From NCBI GenBank assembly GCA_009823505.1, contig VZQC01010991.1, positions 1,492,858 to 1,556,857 on the forward strand: a DNA stretch of 64,000 nt. Reading direction: 5' to 3'. Shown here one piece after another: positions 40,334 through 50,191 of the stretch. The translations under genes were made by a program, and so were the position numbers. Positions within the stretch are counted from its first letter, which is position 1. The number at the start of each line of letters is the position of its first letter. The notes under the pieces are model-generated. The model ran no database searches. It saw nothing but the letters and a program-made list of their open reading frames with translations, and was not told the DNA's origin. The DNA is from Rhizomys pruinosus. Taxonomy: Eukaryota; Chordata; Mammalia; Rodentia; Spalacidae.

Positions 40334-40771
40334 TCTTACAGGTTTCATCACTCCCCAAAACTCCCCACACTGGAGACCAAGCCTTTGATACATGTGCCTC
40401 TAGGGGACATTTCAGATACAGACTGTAGCAAGGGGAACCACTGCTCTCTGTGTAGACACTTGGACACAGCCGACGTCATAGTTATGATACTGTTTTCACA
40501 TATTCCACTCCAAAAGGAAATGTTTAAAAGCAATCAAGGAGGCTGGAGAGATGGCTCATTGGTTAAGAGCACCGGCTGCTCTTACAGAGGACCTGGGTTC
40601 GATTCCCAGCACCCACATGGCGGCTAAGAATCATCTTTAACCTGGGCGTGGTGGTGCATGCCTTTAATCCCAGCACTTGGGAGGCAGAGGCAGGCAGATC
40701 TCTGTGAGTCCAAGGCCAGCCTGGTCTACAGAGCGAGTTTAGGCCAGCTGGGGCTATAGGGAGACCCTTTT
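40334..40771 (+). repeat. 438-bp tandem duplication, copy 2
   Basis: Head-to-tail copy of 39896-40333. After it the B1 tail continues (caaaagaccaaaaaataaa). The junction gagacccttttTCTTACAGG shares only one or two bases, pointing to microhomology or end joining rather than SINE-SINE recombination. Confidence 0.96.
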
Positions 40772-40830
40772 TCAAAAGACCAAAAAATAAATAATAAATA
40801 AATAAATAAAATAAAAAATAAATAAAAGCA
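40539..40830 (+). mobile_element. B2 head joined to B1, second copy
   Basis: Same elements as 40101-40333, with the original A-rich B1 tail retained (to about 40830). Confidence 0.92.
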
Positions 40831-40950
40831 ACCAAGATGTAAAAGACAGGCAACACGCCACACAGCACACTAAAAGAGGGAACCTGACAGCACCCCAAAT
40901 GAATACCCAACTCCTCCAAAGAGGGTGGGGAGGAAAGAACTAACTTGGGG

Positions 40951-41182
40951 GGGCTGGAGAGATGGCTTAGCAGTTAAGAGCACTGATTGCTCTTGCAGAG
41001 GACCTGGATTTGATTCCAGCACCCGCATGGCGGCTGAGAACTGTCTTTAACTACAGTTCCAGGGGAATCCAACGCCTTCTTCTGATCTCTGCGGCATTGC
41101 ATGACACAGGTGCACAAACCTACATGCAGACAGTACACTCATACACATAAAAAATAAATAAATTTTAAAAAAGAAAGTCTTA
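40951..41182 (+). mobile_element. B2 SINE, full length
   Basis: 'ggctggagagatggcttagc' to an A-rich tail. The TSD AAAGAACTAACTTGGG appears at about 40935-40950 and 41189-41204. Confidence 0.96.
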
Positions 41183-41225
41183 AAAAAAAGAACTAACTTG
41201 GGTAACTGCTTCATTTTCATTATTT

Positions 41226-41520
41226 GTGTGTGTTACACGTACATGTGTGTATACAAGCATGTGTGGATACCAGAGGAGGGCATGGGGCCCTGCTCCAACA
41301 CTCTCCACCTTATCCCTTGAGACAGGGTCTCTCACTGAACCTGAGGCTGGGCTGGCAGCTGGCAAGCTCCAGGGACCCACCCCCCAACCCCTGCAGTGCT
41401 GTGGTTACAGGAGCTGGTTCAACCATGCCCAGTTTTTTTTATGTACGCTCTGGGGACTTGAACTCAGGTCCTCAGGCTTCTATAGCAAATTCTTTTACCC
41501 ACCTGGTCATCTCCCAGCCC
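41226..41520 (-). mobile_element. B4/RSINE1 SINE
   Basis: GAGACAGGGTCTCTCACTGA, 'ggcaagctccagggacccac', 'gtggttacaggagctggttc', 'ggggacttgaactcaggtcc' and 'ggtcatctcccagccc' follow the reversed RSINE1 order. Confidence 0.85.
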
Positions 41521-41597
41521 AAACCTAGGTAACTTTGGAAACAGGATTTGAGCTATAGAATGTAATCCTAAAGGCAAAAGCTCTGGTACACAGAGAC

Positions 41598-41691
41598 TGG
41601 GGAGTTGGTTAGGTGCTTGAGGCACAAGTATGAGGACCCCAGTTTGGATCTTCCGCACCCCCGTAAACACTGGGTGCATATCTGCGAATAG
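41598..41691 (+). mobile_element. B4/RSINE1 head, interrupted
   Basis: 'ctggggagttggttaggtgc' and 'ggaccccagtttggatcttc' to 'gtaaacactgggtgca'. The rest of the element appears at 41948-42090. Confidence 0.7.
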
Positions 41692-41947
41692 AGCTGTGCA
41701 GAAACGTATATGCAGAGAATGGTCATTCACCTTGCTAGAGTCTGTATCTAAAAAGTCCCCCAGAGGCTTGGTCTCCAGCGTGGGGAGTTTGGGGAATGGT
41801 GAAAGACGTGGGGCCCAGTGCAAGGAAGTTGTCTCATTAGGGGAGCAATGGCTAATCATTATCAACTGGACTGGGTTTGGAATCACCTAGGGACTCATAT
41901 CTGGGTACGTCTGGGAGGGCTTCCAGAGTGGTTTACCTGAGGAGGGT
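41692..41947 (-). repeat. inverted paralogue of 39765-40020
   Basis: Its reverse complement aligns to 39765-40020 at about 80-85% by eye. Shared landmarks are the reverse of 'tgataatgattagccat' and of 'caacttccttgcactgggcc'. It sits between two parts of a B4/RSINE1 that otherwise join at GGGTGCA. Confidence 0.85.
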
Positions 41948-42090
41948 GCAGCCTGGGGAGCCCAGACAAGAGGATCTCCATGGTTAGCTGGCCAGCTGGT
42001 CTAGATGAGTCGGTGAGCTCTAGGTTCAGTGAGTGACCCTGCCTCAAAATATATGATGGAGAAGCCCAAGATGGCCGACGATTCCCTGCA
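41948..42090 (+). mobile_element. B4/RSINE1 3' part
   Basis: 'gagcccagacaagaggatct', 'gttagctggccagctggtct' and 'cggtgagctctaggttcagt' continue the head at 41598-41691. Confidence 0.8.
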
Positions 42091-42139
42091 GTGTGAGATC
42101 TGAGAATGGGATCTGCACTGAACAAAAGGGGATCATGGG

Positions 42140-42327
42140 AAAACTGACGGAATTCACATAACCTCTGTAGATCAGGGAACGGTGTTGTGTTAATATTATT
42201 TTCCTGGTTTTGATCATAAGATGTTTAACATGCAGAGAAGTGGAATGAAAGGTATTTTAGGATTCCCTATGCTATTCTGCAACTGTGCTGGAATTCTAAA
42301 ATTATTTCATAACAAAAAGTCAAAAGT
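42140..42327 (+). mobile_element. old L1M 3' end, sense
   Basis: 'tgatcataagatgtttaaca', 'gattccctatgctattctgc' and 'ctaaaattatttcataacaa' follow the terminal L1M 3' region. Confidence 0.65.
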
Positions 42328-42329
42328 TA

Positions 42330-42475
42330 GAGTCAAGCTGGCTATCCCAGCACTCAGGAGGCAGAGGCAGGCAGATTTCTGTGAGTTCAAGACCAGCCTG
42401 GTCTACATAGTGAGTTCCAGGCCAGCTGGAACATGGAGCCTCTGTGTCAAAAAATACCAAAAAAAAAAAAAAGAC
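42330..42475 (+). mobile_element. B1 SINE, 5' part damaged
   Basis: 'tatcccagcactcaggaggc' to an ACCAAAAAAAAAAAAAAG tail. The first ~20 bases of B1 are altered. Confidence 0.93.
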
Positions 42476-42525
42476 ACAAGATACACAAGATAGACTAATT
42501 ATTATGACTGTATTAAAGCATTACC

Positions 42526-42647
42526 TAAGCTGAGTGTGCTAGTGCACACCTGCAGTTCTAGCACTCAGGAGGCTGAAGCAGAAGGATAGGAGTTTAAGCC
42601 AGTCTAAGCTACAGATCAAGTTCAAGGCCAACCTGAGTTATAGGAGT
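42526..42647 (+). mobile_element. old B1-like SINE
   Basis: 'gctagtgcacacctgcagtt' and 'gttcaaggccaacctgagtt', without a clear A-tail. Confidence 0.75.
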
Positions 42648-42770
42648 TCTCTCTCTGTCTCTCTGCCTCTCCTCTCTGTCTCGCTGTCTCTCTGTCTCTC
42701 TGTCTCTGTCTCTCTGTCTCTCTCTCTCTGTCACACATACACACATACACACACACACACACACACAAAG
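42648..42770. repeat. (TCTG/TC)n then (CA)n microsatellite
   Basis: About 80 bases of TC with G interruptions, then CA/CATA. It replaces the A-tail position of the old B1 before it. Confidence 0.96.
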
Positions 42771-44060
42771 CCAGCCACAGAATTTATAAGACAAACAAAT
42801 CAGCGCTTCTGTGCGGCTCTCAACACATTCCCGCACACTCAAAAAGTTTCAAAAACAAAATACCAAAAACATCCAGTTAAGCTGAATTTAACTTTGATCC
42901 CAGTGGCAGCTGACAAATTCCTACCTGAACATAAGAAGCTTGTGTGATAGGCAATTCGATTGGTGTGCAATAAAATCATGTTTGCTGATCTACGGGACAC
43001 CATCAAGGAAAAGCAGCTTGTGGGGTTGGGTACGAGAACGTCTATTTGAGCCATGAAGAAAGCCCAAGCAGGGAAGAAAGAACCTCTCCCCCAAGCTTTG
43101 GGCCATGAATACCCAGAAGAGAACACTCCATGAGATGCCTTATGGAGGAGATGGTGGCTCTAATGAAAAGTCCACAAGACATCCCAGGCCAGGCTGTGCC
43201 CGAGAGCATGGCTGGCTCTTATCAGACACTGATTAGAAGAGGGAGGAAGAGTAAAGTCAGCTAAGCCAGGCTGGCGTGAGTTGGTACAGTCGCCTTACTT
43301 AATATTATTTAATTGCTAAATAAACTGATCTCATGAATCCACCCCATAGTAAAATGATGTAACAAGCAATAAATCTGCACTGGTAACCTTTGGTGTTCTG
43401 GATGAATGTACACACTGTAGCCCACATATTTATTATTGAACTCGGGAAGCTGTGGGGTTGTAATGAAATACACACATGTCCCTTGGAGACCGAGGATCGG
43501 AGGAGGGTGAAGGGAAAAACGTGGACTTCATGCTCCAAAGATTCACAGATGAGAAACGTCCTATGAGATAATTCAGAAAGCTTCTGGTTCCCACTGTGGA
43601 GCAGGAAATGCCTATGGTCCAATGCAGGCCTCAGAGGATATACATTCAGGGAAAATTCCAAACCTAGTCCCCTAGGGAACATGGAGAGGACCCAGCCCAG
43701 AAGGTGGAGGCTTCGTGGCTGCTAAACGTATCCGGTTCTCCAAGGGGACTGTGAGCAACTGAAAACTTTGGGACATAGAAATCAGTTTCAAAGCTGGGGG
43801 GGGGGGCTTAAAAATATCTTCACAAGGATTAAACTTTTTTTAACTTGCAGAGTGTCAAACTTGTCTTTTTCAGTCTAGCTCTGATAAATCATGAGGGTCA
43901 AATTAGAATTTTGGTTTGTAACTGAAAGGCTTGGAAATGCTAAGAATTTCTGCAAGCCCGTTCAGCCATCAGAAGTCTTGTGAGTATTTTATAGGGAAAG
44001 AGATGCTTAGTATTTCTAGTTGATCCTAAGAAGTTAATCATTCTCAAGAATAACAACTGG
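42771..44060. other. SINE-free unique sequence
   Basis: About 1.3 kb without a recognised repeat. A G-run of 10 lies at 43797-43806. Frames reach at most 125 codons (43305-43682, minus) and have no known domain. Confidence 0.45.
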
Positions 44061-44175
44061 CGTCTGTGTGTGTGTATCTCTGTCTCTATGTGTGTATATA
44101 TATGTCTCTCTCTGTATATCTATATGTGTCTGTGTCTGTGCCTGTTCCTGTACCTAGGACTGTGCCTGTGTCTGT
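44061..44175. repeat. TG/TC-rich degenerate microsatellite
   Basis: TG, TCTC and TGTCTG steps, forming the 3' flank of the B4-type element to its right. Confidence 0.85.
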
Positions 44176-44179
44176 GTAT

Positions 44180-44460
44180 GCATGAATGGAGGCCAGAGGT
44201 CAGCATTAGCGGTCTTCCTCAGTTGCTCTCCACCTTATGTTTTGAGACAGTCTCTCACTGAAATTGGAGCACAGTGATTTCAGCTCCACTGACTAGATCT
44301 CAGACTTCCTGAGATCGCCCTGTCTTTGCCTTCTCAGGGCTGAGATTACAGGCTTGAACCCACCATGTCCAGCTTTTTTTACATGGGTTCTACAGGATCA
44401 AACTTATGTCTCCATACTTACATAATTAGTATTTTACCAACAGACATCTCCTATCCTATA
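44180..44460 (-). mobile_element. B4/RSINE1 SINE
   Basis: 'ggaggccagaggtcagcatt', 'gagacagtctctcactgaaa', 'tgagattacaggcttgaacc' and 'catgggttctacaggatcaa' in reversed RSINE1 order. Confidence 0.85.
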
Positions 44461-44471
44461 GCAATTTAATG

Positions 44472-44706
44472 TTTTTAATATTTTATTTATTATTTTTATT
44501 TTGTGTATGAGTGTAATGCCCACATGTAGGTGGGTACACCTATGTTGTGCAATGCCCAAGAAGGACAGAAGAGGGCGCTGGATCCTCTGAAACGTGAGTT
44601 ACATACAGATGGTTGTTAGCTGCCATGCGAGTACTGGGAATCAAACCTGGGTCCTCTAAAAGAGCAGCCAGTGCTCTTAACCACTGAGCCATCTCTCCAG
44701 CCCCCC
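44472..44706 (-). mobile_element. B2/B3 SINE
   Basis: AT-rich tail, 'gtgcaatgcccaagaaggac' and 'gagccatctctccagccccc'. Confidence 0.92.
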
Positions 44707-44769
44707 CAACAACATTCGCTGAACATTTTCTATTGTGCTAGACCCTGTGCCTTACAAACAGGCAGACTA

Positions 44770-44997
44770 GGGCTGGAGAGATGGCTCAGCGGTTAAGACC
44801 ACTGATTGCTCTTTCAGGGGACCAGGGTTCGATTCCCAGCACCCACATGGTGGCTAAGAACCGTCTTTAACTCCAGTTCCAGGGGAATCTGATGCCCTCT
44901 TCTGACCTCCTTGGCATTGTATGACACAGGTGCACCAACCTACATGCATACAGTACACTCACACACATAAAAAATAATTTAAAAAATTTAAAAAAAC
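44770..44997 (+). mobile_element. B2 SINE, full length
   Basis: 'gggctggagagatggctcag' to AATTTAAAAAAA. The TSD AAACAGGCAGACTA flanks it (about 44756-44769 and 44998-45011). Confidence 0.96.
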
Positions 44998-45011
44998 AAA
45001 CAGGCAGACTA

Positions 45012-45579
45012 ACTCACTTAATGCTAGTCTCTTCTGAACATGTGCACCACCCCCAACAGGATAGACCACAGAGAAACTGCTCACTTACTGGCAGTCGTAG
45101 GAGATGGGTGAACACTACTTAGTATAGTCTTTGAGCCTCCTCAACAGCTTTTCCCCCTGTACACATTGAAGCTTTGCCAAGGGTCAAATTGAAAATTATT
45201 CCAGCTGCATGTATCTCTTGAATTGCCAAACAGAGTCACAGCTCCAGCCAGCAAGGCTTTCTTCATCTCCTATTCAACAGAGCAACACCACCCTCTCACC
45301 TCTTATCTCCAAAGATTCTACACATCCAATAAAAGAAGTGACTGCTCAGGCAACTTGGAAAAGATACAAGACAGGGCAAATATATAGGTGCACATAGAGG
45401 TTCTTCAATAGATATCTGATATAGTAAATAATAACAGTGCTAGAGGGTAATTTAACAGACATTCATAACTATGTCTTAACAGGAAGACTAAGAGATGGAC
45501 ATTAATTTCTATGAATAATTATTCTTAAAGATTGGTGACCTTATTTTTCTGAATTAGGTCTGTAAATAAGCATACTTAG
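45012..45579. other. unannotated sequence
   Basis: No repeat or exon recognised. Confidence 0.4.
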
Positions 45580-45768
45580 GAGCTGGAGAAATGGCTTAGC
45601 AATTAAGAGCTTGGACTGCTCTTGCAGAGGACCTGAGTTGGTTCTCAGGACCCATGTTAGATGGCTCACCACTGCCTGTAACTCCAGCTCCAGGGAATCT
45701 GATGCCTCTGGCCCCTAGAGCACCTGCATTTACCTGTTCATAGACAGACAGACAGACACACAGACACA

Positions 45769-45805
<37 letters not shown>

Positions 45806-45830
45806 ACACACACATACACAGAATTAAAAA
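45580..45830 (+). mobile_element. B3 SINE with CA tail
   Basis: 'agctggagaaatggcttagc', 'ctcaggacccatgttagatg' and 'gtaactccagctccagggaa', then GACA and CA repeats (45747-45815) and GAATTAAAAATC. Confidence 0.9.
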
Positions 45831-45844
45831 TCAAGCAAATATAT

Positions 45845-45995
45845 ATTTTTTTGTCTTTTTGAGACAGGGTCTCCCTGTAGCCCTAGCTGTCCTAGAACTA
45901 ACTTTGTAGACCAGGCTGGCCTTGAACTCACAGAGATCCGACTGCTTCTACCTTCTGAGTGCTGGGATTAAAGGCACACACCACCATGCCTGGCT
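45845..45995 (-). mobile_element. B1 SINE
   Basis: GTCTTTTTGAGACAGG to 'gcacacaccaccatgcctgg'. Confidence 0.96.
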
Positions 45996-46009
45996 GCAAA
46001 TCTTTTTTT

Positions 46010-46221
46010 TTTTTTTTTAATGTGTATGAGTGTAATGCCTACATGTAGGCAGGTGCACCCATGTGGTGCAATGCCCACAGAGGTCAGAAAAGGGCATCGG
46101 ATCCCCTGGAACTGGAGTGATAGACGGTTGTTGGCCGCCATGTGGGTGCTGGGAATTGAACATGCGTCCTCTACAAGAGCAGTCGATGCTCCTAACTGCT
46201 GACCCATCTCTCCAGTCCCCT
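46010..46221 (-). mobile_element. B2 SINE
   Basis: Reversed B2. The TSD TGCAAATCTTTTTT lies at about 45996-46009 and 46222-46235. Confidence 0.95.
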
Positions 46222-46235
46222 GCAAATCTTTTTTA

Positions 46236-49200
46236 AAAAGCACTGTGGATGGGGTAGAGCTGACAGTTTTTTTTGTGTGTGTCTTTCTTATTAAAGTGAA
46301 AAGTCTAGTGTGTGTTTTAAAAGATTGTTACTATTCCCATGGCTAAACTAAATTTTTTTTAGGGCAGAATGCAAACTGCCTGGACATTTGAAATACAGAC
46401 TTGTGCAGGGACCCAGTCTGCAAGAACATTCTGGGGGTTTCCTGGTAAAGCAGGTCTGTGAGTAGACAGATTCTCCTTCCCACCCAGTAGTAACCACTGC
46501 TCCCTAGAATAGAGCAAACTGTTTCATGGACTCAAGAAAAAGATTACTTACTAGTGTTTACAATGTCGTCTTTGATATTTGGAAATTTAACTTCCTGATT
46601 CTGACTACAGACTTGAAACAGGGACTTTGCTGTGAGGAGAGGTGATGTTTGCACATATACAAATAATTCATGTGCGGTATGGGCTCAAGTGGGCTTTGTC
46701 CTCTTTCCTGTTATGAACAGGAGCCTCTTGCAGTCCCTCTGTAGACCGACTCGTAGCACTTCCCTGTCCTCCAGTGCCTGGCGTCAGCTTGCTCCTTTAA
46801 GGGCTACAGCCTCACTCCAAGGAAACAAAGGGAAGCCTTCAATTTACTCTCTTCCGTCTGTTCAATAATTTTAGTCTATAAAATAAACTGACAACAGGAA
46901 AAGAACACAGAGAGTTTATTACATGCCTGATAAGCACAGGAGTGCTACACAGAACATGCGGCTCACGGAGTGACAAGATGGCCCAAATTTATACACAGGG
47001 ACTGGTTTTCTGGGGAAAGAGGTGAAATGGGTTTGGAAGGCTCTGGAAAAGTTATGCAGCCCCGGGGAGGTAAATCTCCTTGGGATACAGATAAAGCCTC
47101 CTGGATTGACAGGAACCTACCTGTGGGGAAGCCAGACCCCATCTCCTCTCCCCAAGAACAGATGGGAAGATGGAAAGGGTTCCACCAAATAGCTTTCCAG
47201 AGCTATCCTTCTCTGCAAGGTCTGCAGTTTCTCAGAACAGCTCAAAATATGCCCAAGTATACGTGGAGCAGAATATATATTCTGCTCACTCACAAACACC
47301 TGAGCCTTCTTTTGTGGACCAGAGCTTCAAACGTCAACTTTTCTCCCTTCCACTTTATCCACCACAAACCCTTTCTCCTTACTTTATCATTGTTTCCTAT
47401 TTTAATTAATTTATTCAGGCAGCTCAAGGGATGGATTCCAGGCCTCACGCCTCTGGGCAAGCACTCAACCACTATGCCTAACCCAAGACAGCCAGTTTCT
47501 GATTCTAGGGCCCTAGATTCCCTCCTGGTCTTTATTCCTTCCACTTCATCCCCCACCGACTGCTCCTTCCTTTGCCAACAAAAAGGCATAAGCATACACA
47601 AGCAAAAAAAAAAAAAAAACACAACAAAAAACTTGACCTTTCCTAGCCCTAAATTTTCCTTCGTGATCTCTCCCTCGTTTTCGGTACCAGCCTTAGCTCC
47701 TACCTGGGCCTGGAATCCATCTGCCACACTTCAGCTTTGCCAGGCCCCCAGGCCAGGCCAGGATTTTCTCTTCTGCACTCTTACTAACATGCTGCGTTGC
47801 ACCACCCACAACAGCACAGCACCAAACTCTGTGATTTAAAGACCTATCTGGAGCGCCCAGCACTGTCCCTTTTGCTCTGTCCTGGAATAGTCTGTCTTCT
47901 GTCCCAGCCTAGTTCCAACGCACCTATTCGTCCTTCAGAGGTCACACCCTCACACTGGGGCACGTTAACCTTGCGCGTGCGGCACATCCTCTCTTCCAAG
48001 TCATGCTCTGCGTCATTATCTGATCAGAGTCTCTCTCCCATGAGGCCCCAGGTCCGAGAGCAAAGCCAGTTTCACTTTTGTTCACACGACACCAGCCTTC
48101 CTAGAGATTCAGGAAGCATTCAGTCTTGTCAGACGCGACCAGACAAGGAGAAGGCTGGATCAGCGGTCTCCACTTCCTGAGTGCCACCGTTCATCACCAG
48201 CCACTTGGCACCCTACCTGACTTCACATTTCCATTTCCCCCACTGGCCAGGGACTGTGATGTCCTCTGTGCACCTCTCTCTGTTGACGGTTCCTGGCCTC
48301 TTCCTCTTGGGGGCTTTTCCCATGGCTCCTCTCGCCAAAGTCTTCAACTGCTGCCTCCCGGGGCCCTCGACGCGTGGTCCCACTCCGCTCCCGAGGTCCC
48401 ACTCTGCTCCTTCTTCCCAACATACTCACCATTTTGCATCCTTCCTACCTGCAAGAATCTGATCAAAATTACGCATGCAGTCCATCCATCCCAGCATGCC
48501 TAGCAGAAACAATCACTCCTAATCTCTGAGATGATGGGAGCCCTGAGTGCCACCCACTTCTGACCACCACTTTGGTCGGTTAGACCCACCTCTGGGTCTG
48601 CCTTCTCTCCACTCCTCATCCTGACCATAAGTGCTAAGCTCTTCTCTCTTGTCCATGTGCCACAGCCCTGTCAACAAAGAAATATCCCTATTTCCCAATC
48701 TGCTACTTTCACGATTTTCCGGTCTCTAATTGTTCCCCAAACTAGGTATCTATTTTTAAAAAACTCCTAGTAGTCACACATAGCATAGCACTCTGTAAAG
48801 TCATCCAGGGTCCTTCCCCGGAGGAAAAACTTCATTTCCTCAATCCAACTTTCAAATCATTTTTCAAAATACAGTCATCAGCTTTCCTGAAAACCAACCA
48901 ATTCCAGAACAGAATAATTAATAAAGCTCACACACTTCTGATTATTAAATCATCTTAGTGCTCTCCCCCGCACCCTTCAGCACCACCAAGAATACACGTG
49001 ACGTGCTAGAGGCAGATGCGGAGGACCTCGGTGTCCTCCGTGTGAACTGAGGCGGCACGCAACCCAGCCCCGGCTCCTCGGCAAGGCCCTCCTCCCTCCA
49101 TGTCTAGCCACTCTCAGATCACACTTGTTTTCCAAAACAATGTCTTGTCTGCAGCCTGGCTGGCCTCCTCTCTGACCCCACATTTTGTCAAACTCACACC

Positions 49201-49254
49201 CTGCTCTCTTCTCCTTGGCCCTACCAACTTGGCAGCCTTCCTTACTCTGTTGTG
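46236..49254. other. 3-kb SINE-free region
   Basis: This is the longest stretch without a rodent SINE. There is a possible decayed LTR-type end at 46865-46890 (AATAAA-like) and a poly(A) at 47605-47620. CpG-rich patches (48350-48400) are too short for an island. No exon is convincing. Confidence 0.5.
46970..47839 (+). other. long open frame (289 codons), probably chance
   Basis: Open from a GTG at 46970 (first ATG 47027) to TAA at 47837-47839. It is the longest open frame outside the L1. The frame crosses a 16-base poly(A) that encodes a Lys run, and its composition (Pro, Ser, Phe, Leu) has no domain pattern. A competing minus frame of 145 codons (47290-47727) covers the same DNA. No family is recognised. 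Confidence 0.12.
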
Positions 49255-49400
49255 ACTTTTTTCAAATTCTTCCTCAAGGCCCAGAACAAATGAGTCATAT
49301 CTGGGTAGTATGTCACCATCCGGCTGCCCCCTCAGAATTGGAAAGCTGAGCTCAAGTCCTGCCTTTTCCACAAAGCTTTCTCCCATCAGTGATGTCAACA
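49255..49400. mobile_element. L2-like fossil
   Basis: 'tcctcaaggcccagaacaaa' and 'ttccacaaagctttctccca' recall the L2 3' region. Diverged. Confidence 0.45.
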
Positions 49401-49420
49401 TGTGCTCATACTCATGAAGT

Positions 49421-49457
49421 TTGTATGTATGTATGTATGTATGTATGTATGTATGTT
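49421..49457. repeat. (GTAT)n microsatellite
   Basis: About nine GTAT units. Confidence 0.96.
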
Positions 49458-49588
49458 GTATGCTGTATCTCATGGAGGCCTGAATGCGCCAGGACTGGGA
49501 TGGACATGGGAAGAGGCAATCAACCAGAGAACACTTTTGAAGGATTTGCAGAACAGCAATACTAGTTTAAAAAAAAAGGGGGCGGGGA

Positions 49589-49812
49589 GGGGGCGGAGAG
49601 ATGGCTCAGCAGTTAAGAGCACCAACTGCTCTTGCAGAGGACCCGGGTTCGATTCCCAGCACCCACATGGTGGCTGAGAACCATCTTTGACTCCGGTTCC
49701 AGGGGAATCCAATGCCCTCTTCTGACCTCTGCAACATTGCACGACATGGGTGCACCAACCTACATGCAGACAGTACACTCATACACATAAAAATAAATAA
49801 AAATTTAAAAAA
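49589..49812 (+). mobile_element. B2 SINE
   Basis: 'gggggcggagagatggctca' to AAATAAATAAAAATTTAAAA. The 5' flank is G-rich (49578-49596), a possible weak G-quadruplex. Confidence 0.95.
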
Positions 49813-49835
49813 AGAACTGCTGTTTAAATAAAAAA

Positions 49836-49980
49836 AAGCCAGGTTTGGTGGCGCACGCCTTTAATCCTAGCACTAGGGAGGCAGAGGTAGGTAGATCTCT
49901 GTGAGTTCAAGGCCAGCTTGGTCAACATAGAGAGTTCCAGGACAGGTGGGGCTACAAGGAGACCCTGTCTCAAAAAGACA
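49836..49980 (+). mobile_element. B1 SINE
   Basis: 'agccaggtttggtggcgcac' to 'tgtctcaaaaagaca', ending in a TATA repeat. Confidence 0.95.
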
Positions 49981-50036
49981 TATATATAATATATATGTAT
50001 ATATGTATATGTACATGTATACGTATGTATATGTAT
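49981..50036. repeat. (TA/TG)n AT-rich palindromic repeat
   Basis: TATATA, ATATGTATAT and GTACATGTATAC blocks that are largely self-complementary. It occupies the tail position of the B1 to its left. Confidence 0.9.
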
Positions 50037-50050
50037 AACTTTAGACTGAA

Positions 50051-50188
50051 GGTTGGGCATGGTGGCGCACGCCTTTAATCCCAGCATTTGAGGAGGCCAA
50101 CCTAGTCTACATAGTGAGCTCCAGGCCAGGTGGGGATACAAGGAGACCCTGTCTCAAAAAGACCAAACAAACCAACAAGCAAACAAAA
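50051..50188 (+). mobile_element. B1 SINE with internal deletion
   Basis: 'ggttgggcatggtggcgcac', 'tttgaggaggccaacctagt' and 'accaaacaaaccaacaag'. About 30 bases around the 'gcagatctctgtgagttcaa' block are lost. A flanking repeat CTTYAGACTGA suggests a TSD. Confidence 0.93.
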
Positions 50189-50191
50189 AAA

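Noticed and set aside
41464..41886. 140-codon minus frame
   Set aside because: It is built from a reversed B4/RSINE1 and the inverted ancient repeat, both non-coding.
42846..42951. Short plus frame near 42875-42951 with a protein-like look
   Set aside because: Only about 26 codons and no family recognised. The following frame is soon stopped.
48340..48400. CpG island or promoter
   Set aside because: The CpG-rich patch is about 60 bases long, far below island size, with no TATA or initiator context.
49578..49596. G-quadruplex beside a B2
   Set aside because: Only three runs of three or more G plus a GG. At best a weak or bulged form.
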